Below, piece after piece: positions 1 to 5,581 of a stretch of DNA of 5,581 nt; position 1 is the stretch's first letter; each line of letters opens with the position of its first letter. Source of the stretch: Fidelibacterota bacterium UBA2125. GTDB lineage: Bacteria; Fidelibacterota; Marinisomatia; Marinisomatales; S15-B10. The translations under genes and the position numbers were made by a program. Location of the stretch: the NCBI GenBank assembly GCA_002329125.1, contig DCXX01000117.1, positions 1 to 5,581 of the forward strand, read 5' to 3'. A model generated the notes under the pieces. The model saw only the letters and a list, made by a program, of their open reading frames with translations. It ran no database searches and had not been told where the DNA came from.

Positions 1-593
1 AGATCACCCTCTTCACTCTTGCCACTGGCATCACTGCTATAGGTCATCAGTGTCTTTCTGAGAACATCGGCCACCTGATTGAATCCCGGCCCGGCATTTA
101 CCGGCAGGGTGAGCGGGAAGACTCGCCGTGAAAAATGACTCTGAAGATCGCTCACAATCGCATCAAACTTGGTGTGCTCTTTGTCCAGCATCGTCACCAC
201 AAACATTTTAGGAATTCCGTATTCATCAGCATAACCGCTCACAATATCAGTCCCTGTCTCTACACCGCTTGTAGCCGGCACAGCAATAACAGAAAGATCA
301 GAAATCCGAAGCGAACTTTTTGCTTCGCCTAGAAAATCAAGGAAACCGGGTGTATCCTGAATATTTACCCGTTTATCAAGCCAGTTACAGTGCAGTGGTG
401 TGTTGCTGATAGAAATTTGCCTGTTGATCTCCTGGTGATGATAATCAGATATGGTCGTGCCGTCTTCTATTTTTCCGATGCGGTTTGTCTCACCAGCGTT
501 ATAAAGCATCGTTTCGGCAAGAATCGTCTTGCCGGACGTACCGTGACCCACAATCGCAATGTTGCGGATATCTTCAGTCTGAATATTGCTCAT
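1..593 (-). CDS. Elongation factor G-like GTPase, N-terminal part (runs off left edge)
   Basis: Translating the minus strand from the ATG at 593-591 gives 197 uninterrupted codons to the window edge. Members of this family are about 650-700 residues, so roughly the first 30% is present. The G domain is clear: P-loop GHGTSGKT (residues 16-23), a switch I-like region around 44-62 (DGTTISDY, then RQISI where EF-G has RGITI), the G3 motif DTPGF (80-84), and SGVETGTD (109-116) matching the GVE motif of EF-G. The G4 site reads TMLD (134-137) instead of NKxD. The SGKT-type P-loop and the SDY segment point to the EF-G-like paralogues (annotated FusA-like or EF-G II) rather than canonical ribosomal translocase FusA. 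By family it is a cytosolic GTPase; its exact role is uncertain. It has its own ribosome binding site and probably its own promoter. Domains II-V cannot be checked here. Confidence 0.9.
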   Translation of the reverse strand, partial: MSNIQTEDIRNIAIVGHGTSGKTILAETMLYNAGETNRIGKIEDGTTISDYHHQEINRQISISNTPLHCNWLDKRVNIQDTPGFLDFLGEAKSSLRISDLSVIAVPATSGVETGTDIVSGYADEYGIPKMFVVTMLDKEHTKFDAIVSDLQSHFSRRVFPLTLPVNAGPGFNQVADVLRKTLMTYSSDASGKSEEGD

Positions 594-599
594 AAAAAT

Positions 600-607
600 T
601 CCTTTCT
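600..607 (-). promoter_or_regulatory. Ribosome binding site of the EF-G-like gene
   Basis: On the minus strand AGAAAGGA lies 6 bases upstream of the ATG at 593-591. This is a good Shine-Dalgarno match at normal spacing and fixes the start of the EF-G-like gene. It is clearer than the sites before sfsA or the lipoprotein gene, which fits a gene that is translated independently and not by coupling. Confidence 0.7.
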
Positions 608-642
608 AAAAACTTTGAAAAGGTAAACCGAGCTCTACACAA

Positions 643-668
643 CCGTCCGCTTGGACGCCAAGGGACGG
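643..668. repeat. Imperfect inverted repeat in the gap before the EF-G-like gene
   Basis: The arms CCGTCC (643-648) and GGACGG (663-668) enclose CTTGG (650-654) and CCAAG (658-662), around the 3-base centre ACG. Only G649 is unpaired. This makes an 11-bp stem. Read on the minus strand it starts one base downstream of a candidate -10 box and would cover the transcription start, so it may be an operator or a 5' leader hairpin. It is a poor intrinsic terminator, because only two U residues follow the stem in the direction of the genes. The structure is directly visible; its role is inferred. Confidence 0.6.
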
Positions 669-669
669 G

Positions 670-698
670 AGTATAAAAACGAACGTCAGCCAAATCAA
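670..698 (-). promoter_or_regulatory. Candidate sigma70-type promoter for the EF-G-like gene
   Basis: On the minus strand TTGATT (698-693) and TATACT (675-670) are separated by exactly 17 bases, matching 4 of 6 and 5 of 6 positions of the consensus boxes. The expected start near 663 would give a leader of about 70 bases before the ATG at 593. It sits in the only sizeable gap of the window, just after the stop codon of the 88-residue gene. Consensus rules from model bacteria may not apply fully to this lineage. Confidence 0.45.
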
Positions 699-709
699 GG
701 CTTTTCGCC

Positions 710-976
710 TCAAGCACGCTCCGTCGCTGATAAATGAGAATCGACAAATTCTCTCAGGACCGGCACCATGTAGCGATCTTTTAGATCGAGCGCACCGAAT
801 GAAACCGCCAGTATCCTGAGACGTTGAGCAAGAGGTCGTGTTTTGTTCAGCACCACAAACTGATCACCGTTAACCGTGCAGTATCCTCCTTCAAAATCAC
901 CTTTTCCCTCAAGAATGGTCACATTGAGTTGATCAGCAAGTTCCTCAAAGTGATTGTACAGTTCTTCCAGTTTCAA
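710..976 (-). CDS. Small conserved-looking protein of unknown function (88 aa)
   Basis: I do not recognise a named family. The 88-residue product has no signal peptide or membrane segment and is probably cytosolic. It starts with an amphipathic, acidic helix-like stretch (residues 1-17). A central glycine-rich motif GDFEGGYC (26-33) follows, then a strand-like VVLNK (41-45), a helix-like segment (48-62), and YMVPVLREFV (69-78) near the C-terminus. This spacing of GG-x-C, an LNK strand and a P-x-x-R-E helix resembles short hypothetical proteins I associate with several bacterial phyla, but I can assign no activity. The start is TTG at 976-974, overlapping the TGA of the guanylyltransferase gene as TTGA, with GGGAGGG 10 bases upstream. 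Reading upstream in frame would stay open for some codons, but the coupled TTG is the best choice. It is probably the last gene of the operon. Confidence 0.75.
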   Translation of the reverse strand: MKLEELYNHFEELADQLNVTILEGKGDFEGGYCTVNGDQFVVLNKTRPLAQRLRILAVSFGALDLKDRYMVPVLREFVDSHLSATERA

Positions 977-2055
977 AGCAGATCGTCCCTCCCTTTCTGT
1001 TTCACCATTGATACAATAGTCTTGATTTCCTCCACCCTGTCTCTCGGTACGATGAGTGTGGCGTCATCAGTGTTGATAACAGCAATATCACTAAGTCCCA
1101 TAACTGTTGTCAGTTTACCCAAAGAATAGATGAGGTTCCCTCCACCGTCGATGACCAGGCCGTCACCTTTCACAACATTGCCGTCACCCTTTTTCGGCAA
1201 TAGTTCAAAATAGGAATTCCACGATCCCACATCGCTCCATGTGAACTCGGATTTCACAACGTAAATGTTTGACGCTTTTTCAAGAATGCCGTAATCAACC
1301 GATTCGGGCGAAAGCGAGTCCCACTTCGCTTCCAGAGTTGATTGATACTTGCCTGTCCCCACAGTCTGTCCAATCTCTTCCATGATTTCGTGATGAACGG
1401 CCATATGATCCCTCATGGCTTCAAGGTATACTGAAGCTTTCCAGACAAACATACCGCTGTTCCAGAGGAAATCACCACTCTCAAGAAATCGTTTGGCGGC
1501 TGAGGTTGTGGGCTTCTCAGCAAAAGTTTTGACGCCAAATGCCTTTCCGTCTTCCAAAGATCGTTTTTTATCAAACTGAATGTAGCCGTAACCTGTATGA
1601 GGAGATGAAGGAACAATACCCAGTGTCACTAGGAGATGATCTGAGTTTACCAGCTTCAGTGCCGATGAGAGTGCTCCTGAGAAAAGGCGGTGTCCCACGA
1701 TAAGGTGATCTGCTGGGAAAACACCCATGACGGCGTCGGGATCTCTTGCAAGAAGATGAGAGGCCACAAGACCAATGGAAGGAGCCGTATTTTTTCCGGA
1801 CGGTTCAACAATAATATTTTTCTTTGGTACACCCTCCACTTCCTTCGCAATTGTTTTCGCAAGATCTGATCCAACAACAATGTAAATGTCCTCTATAAAT
1901 CTGATCTTTCTGAGCCGGTCCACCGTCATTTGAAGCATGGTCTGATCCCCGATAATGTTCAGAAGCTGTTTCGGACGGTTCTTCCTACTCACAGGCCAGA
2001 ATCGGGTTCCATGACCTCCAGCCATGATCACTCCAAACATCTTCTGTGATCTCAC
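973..2055 (-). CDS. manC: Mannose-1-phosphate guanylyltransferase (GDP-mannose pyrophosphorylase)
   Basis: The enzyme makes GDP-mannose from mannose-1-phosphate and GTP in the cytosol, feeding polysaccharide, glycoprotein or glycolipid synthesis. The 360-residue protein carries the nucleotidyltransferase signature: GGHGTRFWP with RPKQLL (13-32), EPSGKNTAP (84-92), FPADH (113-117, metal-binding Asp116), TGYGYI (154-159), FAEKP (178-182), WNSGMF (198-203), VDYGI (253-257) and WSDVGSW (273-279). A C-terminal beta-rich part with a typical INTDDATLIV stretch follows. At this length it lacks the cupin-type phosphomannose isomerase domain of the bifunctional enzymes of about 470 residues, so it is monofunctional. 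The chosen start is GTG (2055-2053), which overlaps the lipoprotein gene's TGA as GTGA and has AGGGAAG 8 bases upstream. An ATG at 2040 would drop five residues and has no good ribosome site. No phosphomannomutase or isomerase gene is in the window. A related sugar-1-phosphate specificity is possible but less likely. Confidence 0.93.
   Translation of the reverse strand: MRSQKMFGVIMAGGHGTRFWPVSRKNRPKQLLNIIGDQTMLQMTVDRLRKIRFIEDIYIVVGSDLAKTIAKEVEGVPKKNIIVEPSGKNTAPSIGLVASHLLARDPDAVMGVFPADHLIVGHRLFSGALSSALKLVNSDHLLVTLGIVPSSPHTGYGYIQFDKKRSLEDGKAFGVKTFAEKPTTSAAKRFLESGDFLWNSGMFVWKASVYLEAMRDHMAVHHEIMEEIGQTVGTGKYQSTLEAKWDSLSPESVDYGILEKASNIYVVKSEFTWSDVGSWNSYFELLPKKGDGNVVKGDGLVIDGGGNLIYSLGKLTTVMGLSDIAVINTDDATLIVPRDRVEEIKTIVSMVKQKGRDDLL
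987..993 (-). promoter_or_regulatory. Ribosome binding site of the 88-residue gene
   Basis: GGGAGGG on the minus strand lies 10 bases before the TTG at 976-974, inside the last codons of the guanylyltransferase gene. It supports the TTG start, for which no ATG alternative exists nearby. Confidence 0.55.
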
Positions 2056-3719
2056 GGTTTTTGCTTCCCTGGATAGGTGATAATGATTCCCTCTACGTCC
2101 CAGTTGGCTCTCACTTCAATAGTATCACTTAACACTGTAAAAGGTTCGGCTGGCACCATGGGCAATGCTTTTCCAAAAGTATATCGGCCATTACCGTCTT
2201 TATCCTGAAAAGCACTAAGAAGCCACATACCACCGGGTATTTCTTCCATCTGAAAATCGCCTTCGGAATTTACCGAAACAGTCACTGAAATCGGGGCTTT
2301 TTCTAACGGACTTGCGGTCACGGTCGTCTTTTCAACATAGGGTCCGGTAACAGTCCCGGAGAGTCCGCCACTCCCCCTTTCTCTTCCGACTGATAGACTG
2401 TAGTTAAACAGTGAATCAACCATAACAACGTTATCCTCCGATAGTATTTCCGAACCGTAAAGTTTAAGATCAAATATCTCACTTTCTGGCCAGCCTGTTT
2501 CGGGTATTACTTCCAACCTCGTAGAATCAGGCTGAGAAAGGGAAATTGCAATCGGGGTCTCTTCACTGTCAGTTAAAGTAATGACCGAATCGGTGTCCGA
2601 AACGGTTACTGGCCGCGTGAACTGGAATGTCAAAGGCTCATTGCCGGGAACAAGAGCAACCGGTTTATTCGGGAGCGGCGAATGAATCGCAGGCGGGATG
2701 CTGTCCTTTTCAGGAATTGTGATTTGCCGGTCTACTGCTTCAAGCGTTTGACCAACGGAGTCCGTTAGACTAGATACAGAGAGGGAATAAACCTGCCCGG
2801 TCGCCAGCCCATCAACAAAAAAATGAAGTTGGCTACTCTCATTAGGATATTGGAAAATGTGATTAGCTTTGATGAGTGCATCACTGTCCGGATCAGAAAA
2901 TTCAATGACAGCACCAGGAGATTTGGATAATTTGAAAGAATTCACAAAAGTAACCGTTCCCAATTTGGCATCTTCCATGACCGTTGAAAGAACGCGAAAT
3001 GGAGGCACTTCTTTACCAAGGCGGATGTTTATATTATCAACGGCATCATTCTCACTGTCTATAGTAACTGAGTTCTCCCAGTAGAGGCCGTAAGGCGACC
3101 GGGAGGGAGTCAGTGGCGCCGGGGCTGCACCTCCCCGGTGAGCCATCACGCTGAACTTACCCGGGTCAAGAAAATCAAAAGTGTATCTGCCTGAATCATC
3201 GGTTTCCGTGTAGTAGTCCGGGGTACGTAGTAAAAGGGTGTCGTCAGCAACTTCACTTTGCCGGAAGAGATAAACCAGTGCTGAGGTTTCCCCGAGTTCA
3301 TACACAATACCTGAAATTCGCCCGCTGGCAATTTTGTTCCCTGTGGTAAATGCAAGTTGGTAAGTTTTATCGAGCCTGTTCTTCCGTTCGTCCATAATGT
3401 CTCTCGTAATGGTCAGGATATAGGTCTGCTCCTGCCTCAGCGCTTCCGGTAATGTAACGGTGAGGATATCTTTTTTCAGATCAACCTGAAGGTCTTCATC
3501 TGTAGAGGGCGAAAGACGGATGCTTCGGACATCTGTCTGTTCGTGAAGTCGCTCAGAAAATGTCAATGTCAGCATTAACCCGCCTTCAGTACCTGTGGTT
3601 CCTGATGGTGGTGATACATCAATGAGGGACGGAGGTGTTTTGTCTTTCGGCCCTCCTGGCGGCGGGGAGACTGCCGCACACCTAAGAAAAAGAACAACAA
3701 GTAATATAGAGCGCTTCAA
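2052..3719 (-). CDS. Ig-like domain putative lipoprotein (SbsA-type Ig fold)
   Basis: The 555-residue protein is probably exported and envelope-attached; its function is unknown. A short hydrophobic N-terminus (MKRSILLVVLFLRC) ends at Cys14, the only cysteine in the protein, followed by a Pro/Gly-rich linker with GGPKDKTPP (22-30). Residues about 29-127 look like a bacterial Ig-like (Big_5/SbsA-type) domain ending in AFTTG. Residues about 133-235 look like a carboxypeptidase-regulatory or transthyretin-like fold (GRISGIVYE, then DDSGRYTFDFLDPGKFSV). Beta-rich Ig-like sequence continues from about 340 to 445. A second regulatory-like fold lies at about 450-547, with DKDGNGRYTFG (506-516) and a final VRANWDVEGIII. 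The residue before the cysteine is Arg, which is atypical for a lipobox. The start is TTG (3719-3717), because an in-frame stop lies five codons upstream and no ATG lies near. It overlaps the sfsA stop as TTGA and lacks a clear ribosome site, so translation is probably coupled. Confidence 0.8.
   Translation of the reverse strand: MKRSILLVVLFLRCAAVSPPPGGPKDKTPPSLIDVSPPSGTTGTEGGLMLTLTFSERLHEQTDVRSIRLSPSTDEDLQVDLKKDILTVTLPEALRQEQTYILTITRDIMDERKNRLDKTYQLAFTTGNKIASGRISGIVYELGETSALVYLFRQSEVADDTLLLRTPDYYTETDDSGRYTFDFLDPGKFSVMAHRGGAAPAPLTPSRSPYGLYWENSVTIDSENDAVDNINIRLGKEVPPFRVLSTVMEDAKLGTVTFVNSFKLSKSPGAVIEFSDPDSDALIKANHIFQYPNESSQLHFFVDGLATGQVYSLSVSSLTDSVGQTLEAVDRQITIPEKDSIPPAIHSPLPNKPVALVPGNEPLTFQFTRPVTVSDTDSVITLTDSEETPIAISLSQPDSTRLEVIPETGWPESEIFDLKLYGSEILSEDNVVMVDSLFNYSLSVGRERGSGGLSGTVTGPYVEKTTVTASPLEKAPISVTVSVNSEGDFQMEEIPGGMWLLSAFQDKDGNGRYTFGKALPMVPAEPFTVLSDTIEVRANWDVEGIIITYPGKQKP
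2064..2070 (-). promoter_or_regulatory. Ribosome binding site of the guanylyltransferase gene
   Basis: AGGGAAG on the minus strand sits 8 bases upstream of the GTG at 2055-2053, within the final codons of the lipoprotein gene. It favours the GTG start over the in-frame ATG at 2040-2038. Confidence 0.5.
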
Positions 3720-4420
3720 AACGGTGTCAGATCATACGGTATCTGGTTGTTATAGGTGATGGATGGCGGTGTCACCTTGGCTGTGATAACATTAATATCA
3801 ACCCCGGTCTTTTCAGCCGTAACCAACGCTTCAGAAAATCTCCGGTCTCTGTCCCACATGAGCCGGAACAGTTTCGCATCAGACCGTTGACAAACAAAAA
3901 GAATCCCTGCCTTAACGCCACTTTTTACCATATTTGCCAGCGCCAATGCATGCTTGGCCCCCCGTTCGGTAACAGCATCTGGAAACATACAAACACTCTC
4001 TTCCACAAACGTCACCGATTTGACTTCCAGATAATAGGGTTTTCCATTTTTTTTCAGCAGAAAATCAAACCTGTGATTGCCTACTTTTACCTCTCTTCTA
4101 ACCAGCGTGTACAAATCAAAAATGGAAAGTTCTCTTTTTACTAAAAGACTCTGGACAAACCTGTTGGGAAGCGTTGAATCAATAGAGATCCAGTTCCGTC
4201 CCTTTTTTACCAAAAGAGTGGTCCATGAAGTGCGCCTGTGTGATGACTGACTATCCCTGGGCCGAACTTTCAGCCGAGCACCGGGAACTAACAGCTCCTT
4301 CAGCCGCCCAGGATCAGGAAGATGGCTCTTTACATGTTTGCCGTCTATGTCCACCACTGTCAGAAATCTGTTTGGTCTTTCAACAAAACGGGCATCCCTG
4401 AGAGGGCCGGGAATCTTCAC
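3716..4420 (-). CDS. sfsA: SfsA family protein (sugar fermentation stimulation; DNA/RNA nuclease-like)
   Basis: The 234-residue protein matches E. coli SfsA in length and along its whole course. It has an N-terminal OB-fold-like part with RFVERPNRFL (11-20) and HLPDPGRLKELL (33-44). The C-terminal part is of PD-(D/E)XK nuclease type: candidate active-site residues are Glu110, Asp119 (in RFDFLL), Glu132 and Lys134 (YLEVKSV), followed by the family hallmark FPDAVTERGAKH (146-157). SfsA was first described in E. coli as a stimulator of maltose fermentation genes and is now usually annotated as a nucleic-acid-binding, nuclease-like protein; its physiological role is unclear. The GTG start (4420-4418) gives an N-terminus that aligns with E. 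coli SfsA (PLRDARFVERPNRFL against PLQRATLIQRYKRFL). It lies 3 bases after the upstream TAA, with no evident Shine-Dalgarno sequence, so reinitiation after the upstream gene is likely. Confidence 0.93.
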   Translation of the reverse strand: MKIPGPLRDARFVERPNRFLTVVDIDGKHVKSHLPDPGRLKELLVPGARLKVRPRDSQSSHRRTSWTTLLVKKGRNWISIDSTLPNRFVQSLLVKRELSIFDLYTLVRREVKVGNHRFDFLLKKNGKPYYLEVKSVTFVEESVCMFPDAVTERGAKHALALANMVKSGVKAGILFVCQRSDAKLFRLMWDRDRRFSEALVTAEKTGVDINVITAKVTPPSITYNNQIPYDLTPF

Positions 4421-4423
4421 AGG

Positions 4424-5581
4424 TTAGTTTAATAAAGCTTGATCGAAATCGTCTATAAGATCTTCCACCGCCTCAATTCCCACCGAGACCCGAATAAGGC
4501 TGTCGCTGATACCGGCCGATTCACGCTCCTCCGGTGTCATTCCGGAATGGGATGTTGTGGAAGGTCGTGTCATAAGCGTTTCAATCCCACCGAGGCTTGG
4601 TGCAGAAACAGGAAATTTGACACGGGTCATAAACCGCTCTGCCGACTCCAGCCCGCCGGCTGGTTCAAAGCTGAACATGCCGCTGAAGCCGTTAAAGAGG
4701 GATTTGGCTCTATCGTGGCGAGGATGTGATTCTAGGCCCGGATAATTAACTTTCTCAACGGCCGGATGTTGCTCTAAAAACTCTGCCAGACTTTGAGCAT
4801 TTTCATTGTGTTGTTTCATTCTCACAGCCAGCGTTTTCACGCCTCGATGCAAAAGAAAACAGGCGTGGGGATCGAGGCAACCGCCAAAGTGATTCATCAC
4901 AGGTATAATTTCCTCAATCAGATCTTTGCGACCAATTATAGCACCGGCGACAATATCCGAATGGCCATTGAGATACTTGGTACAGCTGTGAATGGAGATA
5001 TCGATACCGATTTCAGGTGGCCGGAAATTGAACGGAGATGCAAACGTGTTATCGATAACAGAAATGAGGTTGTGGTTCTTGGAAAAATCCACAACTGCTT
5101 CAAGATCACCCACTTCAAGAAGGGGATTTGACATGGTTTCAACATAGATAACTTTTGTTTCAGGCTTCAGCGCCTGTTCCCAGGTGTCATGACTGTCTGG
5201 ATCGATGAGAGTGAAACCGATACCCCACTTTTTAATGTCATGGGTTACAAAGCTGTAGGTACCGCCGTAGAGCGTTTTCTGGGCAAGAAGATGATCTCCC
5301 GAGCCGAGAAATGTCAATAGAGTGGTCGAAATGGCGGACATACCACTGGAAGTAACGAGGGCAGCTTCAGCGTTCTCCAGTGCAAAAAGTTTCTCGTGGA
5401 GCGCGTCATGGTTGGGTGTGTTATTCAGCCTGATATATTTCAGATCTTTGTAATTAGTCTGACCGCCATACTCGAAGGTTGCGGACTGATAAACAGGAAG
5501 TACAACGGCGCCGGCCGGCCGCGTTTCTGGCTCACCGGCATGAATAAGTTTTGTCTCTATCTTATGCCCTTTATCTGCCAT
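4424..5581 (-). CDS. Transsulfuration PLP enzyme (cystathionine gamma-synthase/gamma-lyase family)
   Basis: This 385-residue Cys/Met-metabolism PLP enzyme has family-typical length. Visible residues are YIR (49-51, phosphate contact from the neighbouring subunit), SSGMSAI (78-84), Tyr105 in LYGGTYS (stacks on PLP), Asp177 in IDNTF (pyridine nitrogen), Lys202 in SCTKYLNGHSD (Schiff base), SLGGIE (329-334) and Arg364 in LIRVSVG (substrate carboxylate). Gly106 or Gly107 stands where methionine gamma-lyases have a cysteine, and Glu334 is kept, so a gamma-synthase or gamma-lyase role in methionine-cysteine interconversion is more likely than methionine gamma-lyase. Sequence alone does not decide between MetB, gamma-lyase and O-acetylhomoserine sulfhydrylase activity. 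The ATG is the last three bases of the window, so its ribosome site and promoter are unseen and a longer N-terminus cannot be excluded, although MADKGHKIETKLIHAG is a natural N-terminus for the family. It is the first visible gene of the probable operon. Confidence 0.92.
   Translation of the reverse strand: MADKGHKIETKLIHAGEPETRPAGAVVLPVYQSATFEYGGQTNYKDLKYIRLNNTPNHDALHEKLFALENAEAALVTSSGMSAISTTLLTFLGSGDHLLAQKTLYGGTYSFVTHDIKKWGIGFTLIDPDSHDTWEQALKPETKVIYVETMSNPLLEVGDLEAVVDFSKNHNLISVIDNTFASPFNFRPPEIGIDISIHSCTKYLNGHSDIVAGAIIGRKDLIEEIIPVMNHFGGCLDPHACFLLHRGVKTLAVRMKQHNENAQSLAEFLEQHPAVEKVNYPGLESHPRHDRAKSLFNGFSGMFSFEPAGGLESAERFMTRVKFPVSAPSLGGIETLMTRPSTTSHSGMTPEERESAGISDSLIRVSVGIEAVEDLIDDFDQALLN

Noticed and set aside
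643..668. Intrinsic terminator after the 88-residue gene
   Set aside because: The stem is strong, but the minus-strand sequence after it is TTGTGTAG, without a run of U, and it sits right after a promoter-like pair of boxes. It is kept only as an inverted repeat.
135..1129. Plus-strand open frames at 135-332, 390-626 and 824-1129
   Set aside because: They lie opposite the EF-G-like, 88-residue and guanylyltransferase genes, whose motifs are unmistakable or well supported. Their products show no recognisable motif.
1413..1880. Minus-strand open frames at 1413-1616 and 1656-1880 inside the guanylyltransferase gene
   Set aside because: They are other-frame readings within a gene whose full set of family motifs is in the main frame.
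2038..2040. ATG as the start of the guanylyltransferase
   Set aside because: It would still leave an intact enzyme, but the GTG at 2055-2053 overlaps the preceding stop and has the better ribosome binding site.
2869..5131. Plus-strand open frames at 2869-3084, 3887-4144, 4439-4729, 4557-4745 and 4793-5131
   Set aside because: All are antisense shadows of the lipoprotein, sfsA and transsulfuration genes, with compositions typical of out-of-frame reading and no domain signal.
1..5581. Defence system, mobile element, CRISPR array or tRNA/rRNA gene
   Set aside because: I found no transposase, integrase, toxin pair, direct-repeat array or structured RNA gene. The SfsA nuclease-like fold alone is a widespread housekeeping family and not evidence of defence.

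Overview
All supportable genes in this window lie on the minus strand, so the window reads biologically from its right end (5581) to its left end (1). In that order they are: a PLP-dependent transsulfuration enzyme of the cystathionine gamma-synthase/lyase family, SfsA, a large Ig-like putative lipoprotein, a monofunctional mannose-1-phosphate guanylyltransferase, a small conserved protein of unknown function, and, after a 116-base gap, the first 197 codons of an elongation factor G-like GTPase that runs off the left edge.

The first five genes are packed as one probable operon. The transsulfuration enzyme and sfsA are 3 bases apart. Each of the next three junctions overlaps by exactly 4 bases (TTGA, GTGA, TTGA), with the stop of one gene inside the start of the next. 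Four consecutive genes start on GTG or TTG. The operon promoter must lie beyond the right edge, because the first gene's ATG is the last three bases of the window. The one gap, 594-709, holds a plausible sigma70-type promoter (TTGATT, 17 bases, TATACT, minus strand), an imperfect inverted repeat next to the -10 box, and a good ribosome binding site for the EF-G-like gene.

The organism looks like a member of the Fibrobacterota-Chlorobiota-Bacteroidota (FCB) group or a close relative, possibly Candidatus Marinimicrobia. The main clue is the lipoprotein: a cysteine followed by a GGPKDxTPP segment and an SbsA-type Ig-like domain is a layout I associate with that group. This is inference from protein style, not a database result.

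Functionally the cluster mixes housekeeping roles: sulfur amino acid metabolism, a PD-(D/E)XK-type nuclease-like protein, an envelope lipoprotein, GDP-mannose supply and a translational GTPase paralogue. The tightest link with a possible shared theme is lipoprotein plus GDP-mannose synthesis, both envelope-related. I see no mobile element, CRISPR array, tRNA or rRNA and no clear new defence or biosynthetic system. The points worth a second look are the chain of non-ATG coupled starts, the altered G4 motif of the EF-G-like protein, the palindrome at its promoter, the odd lipobox and the unnamed 88-residue protein.
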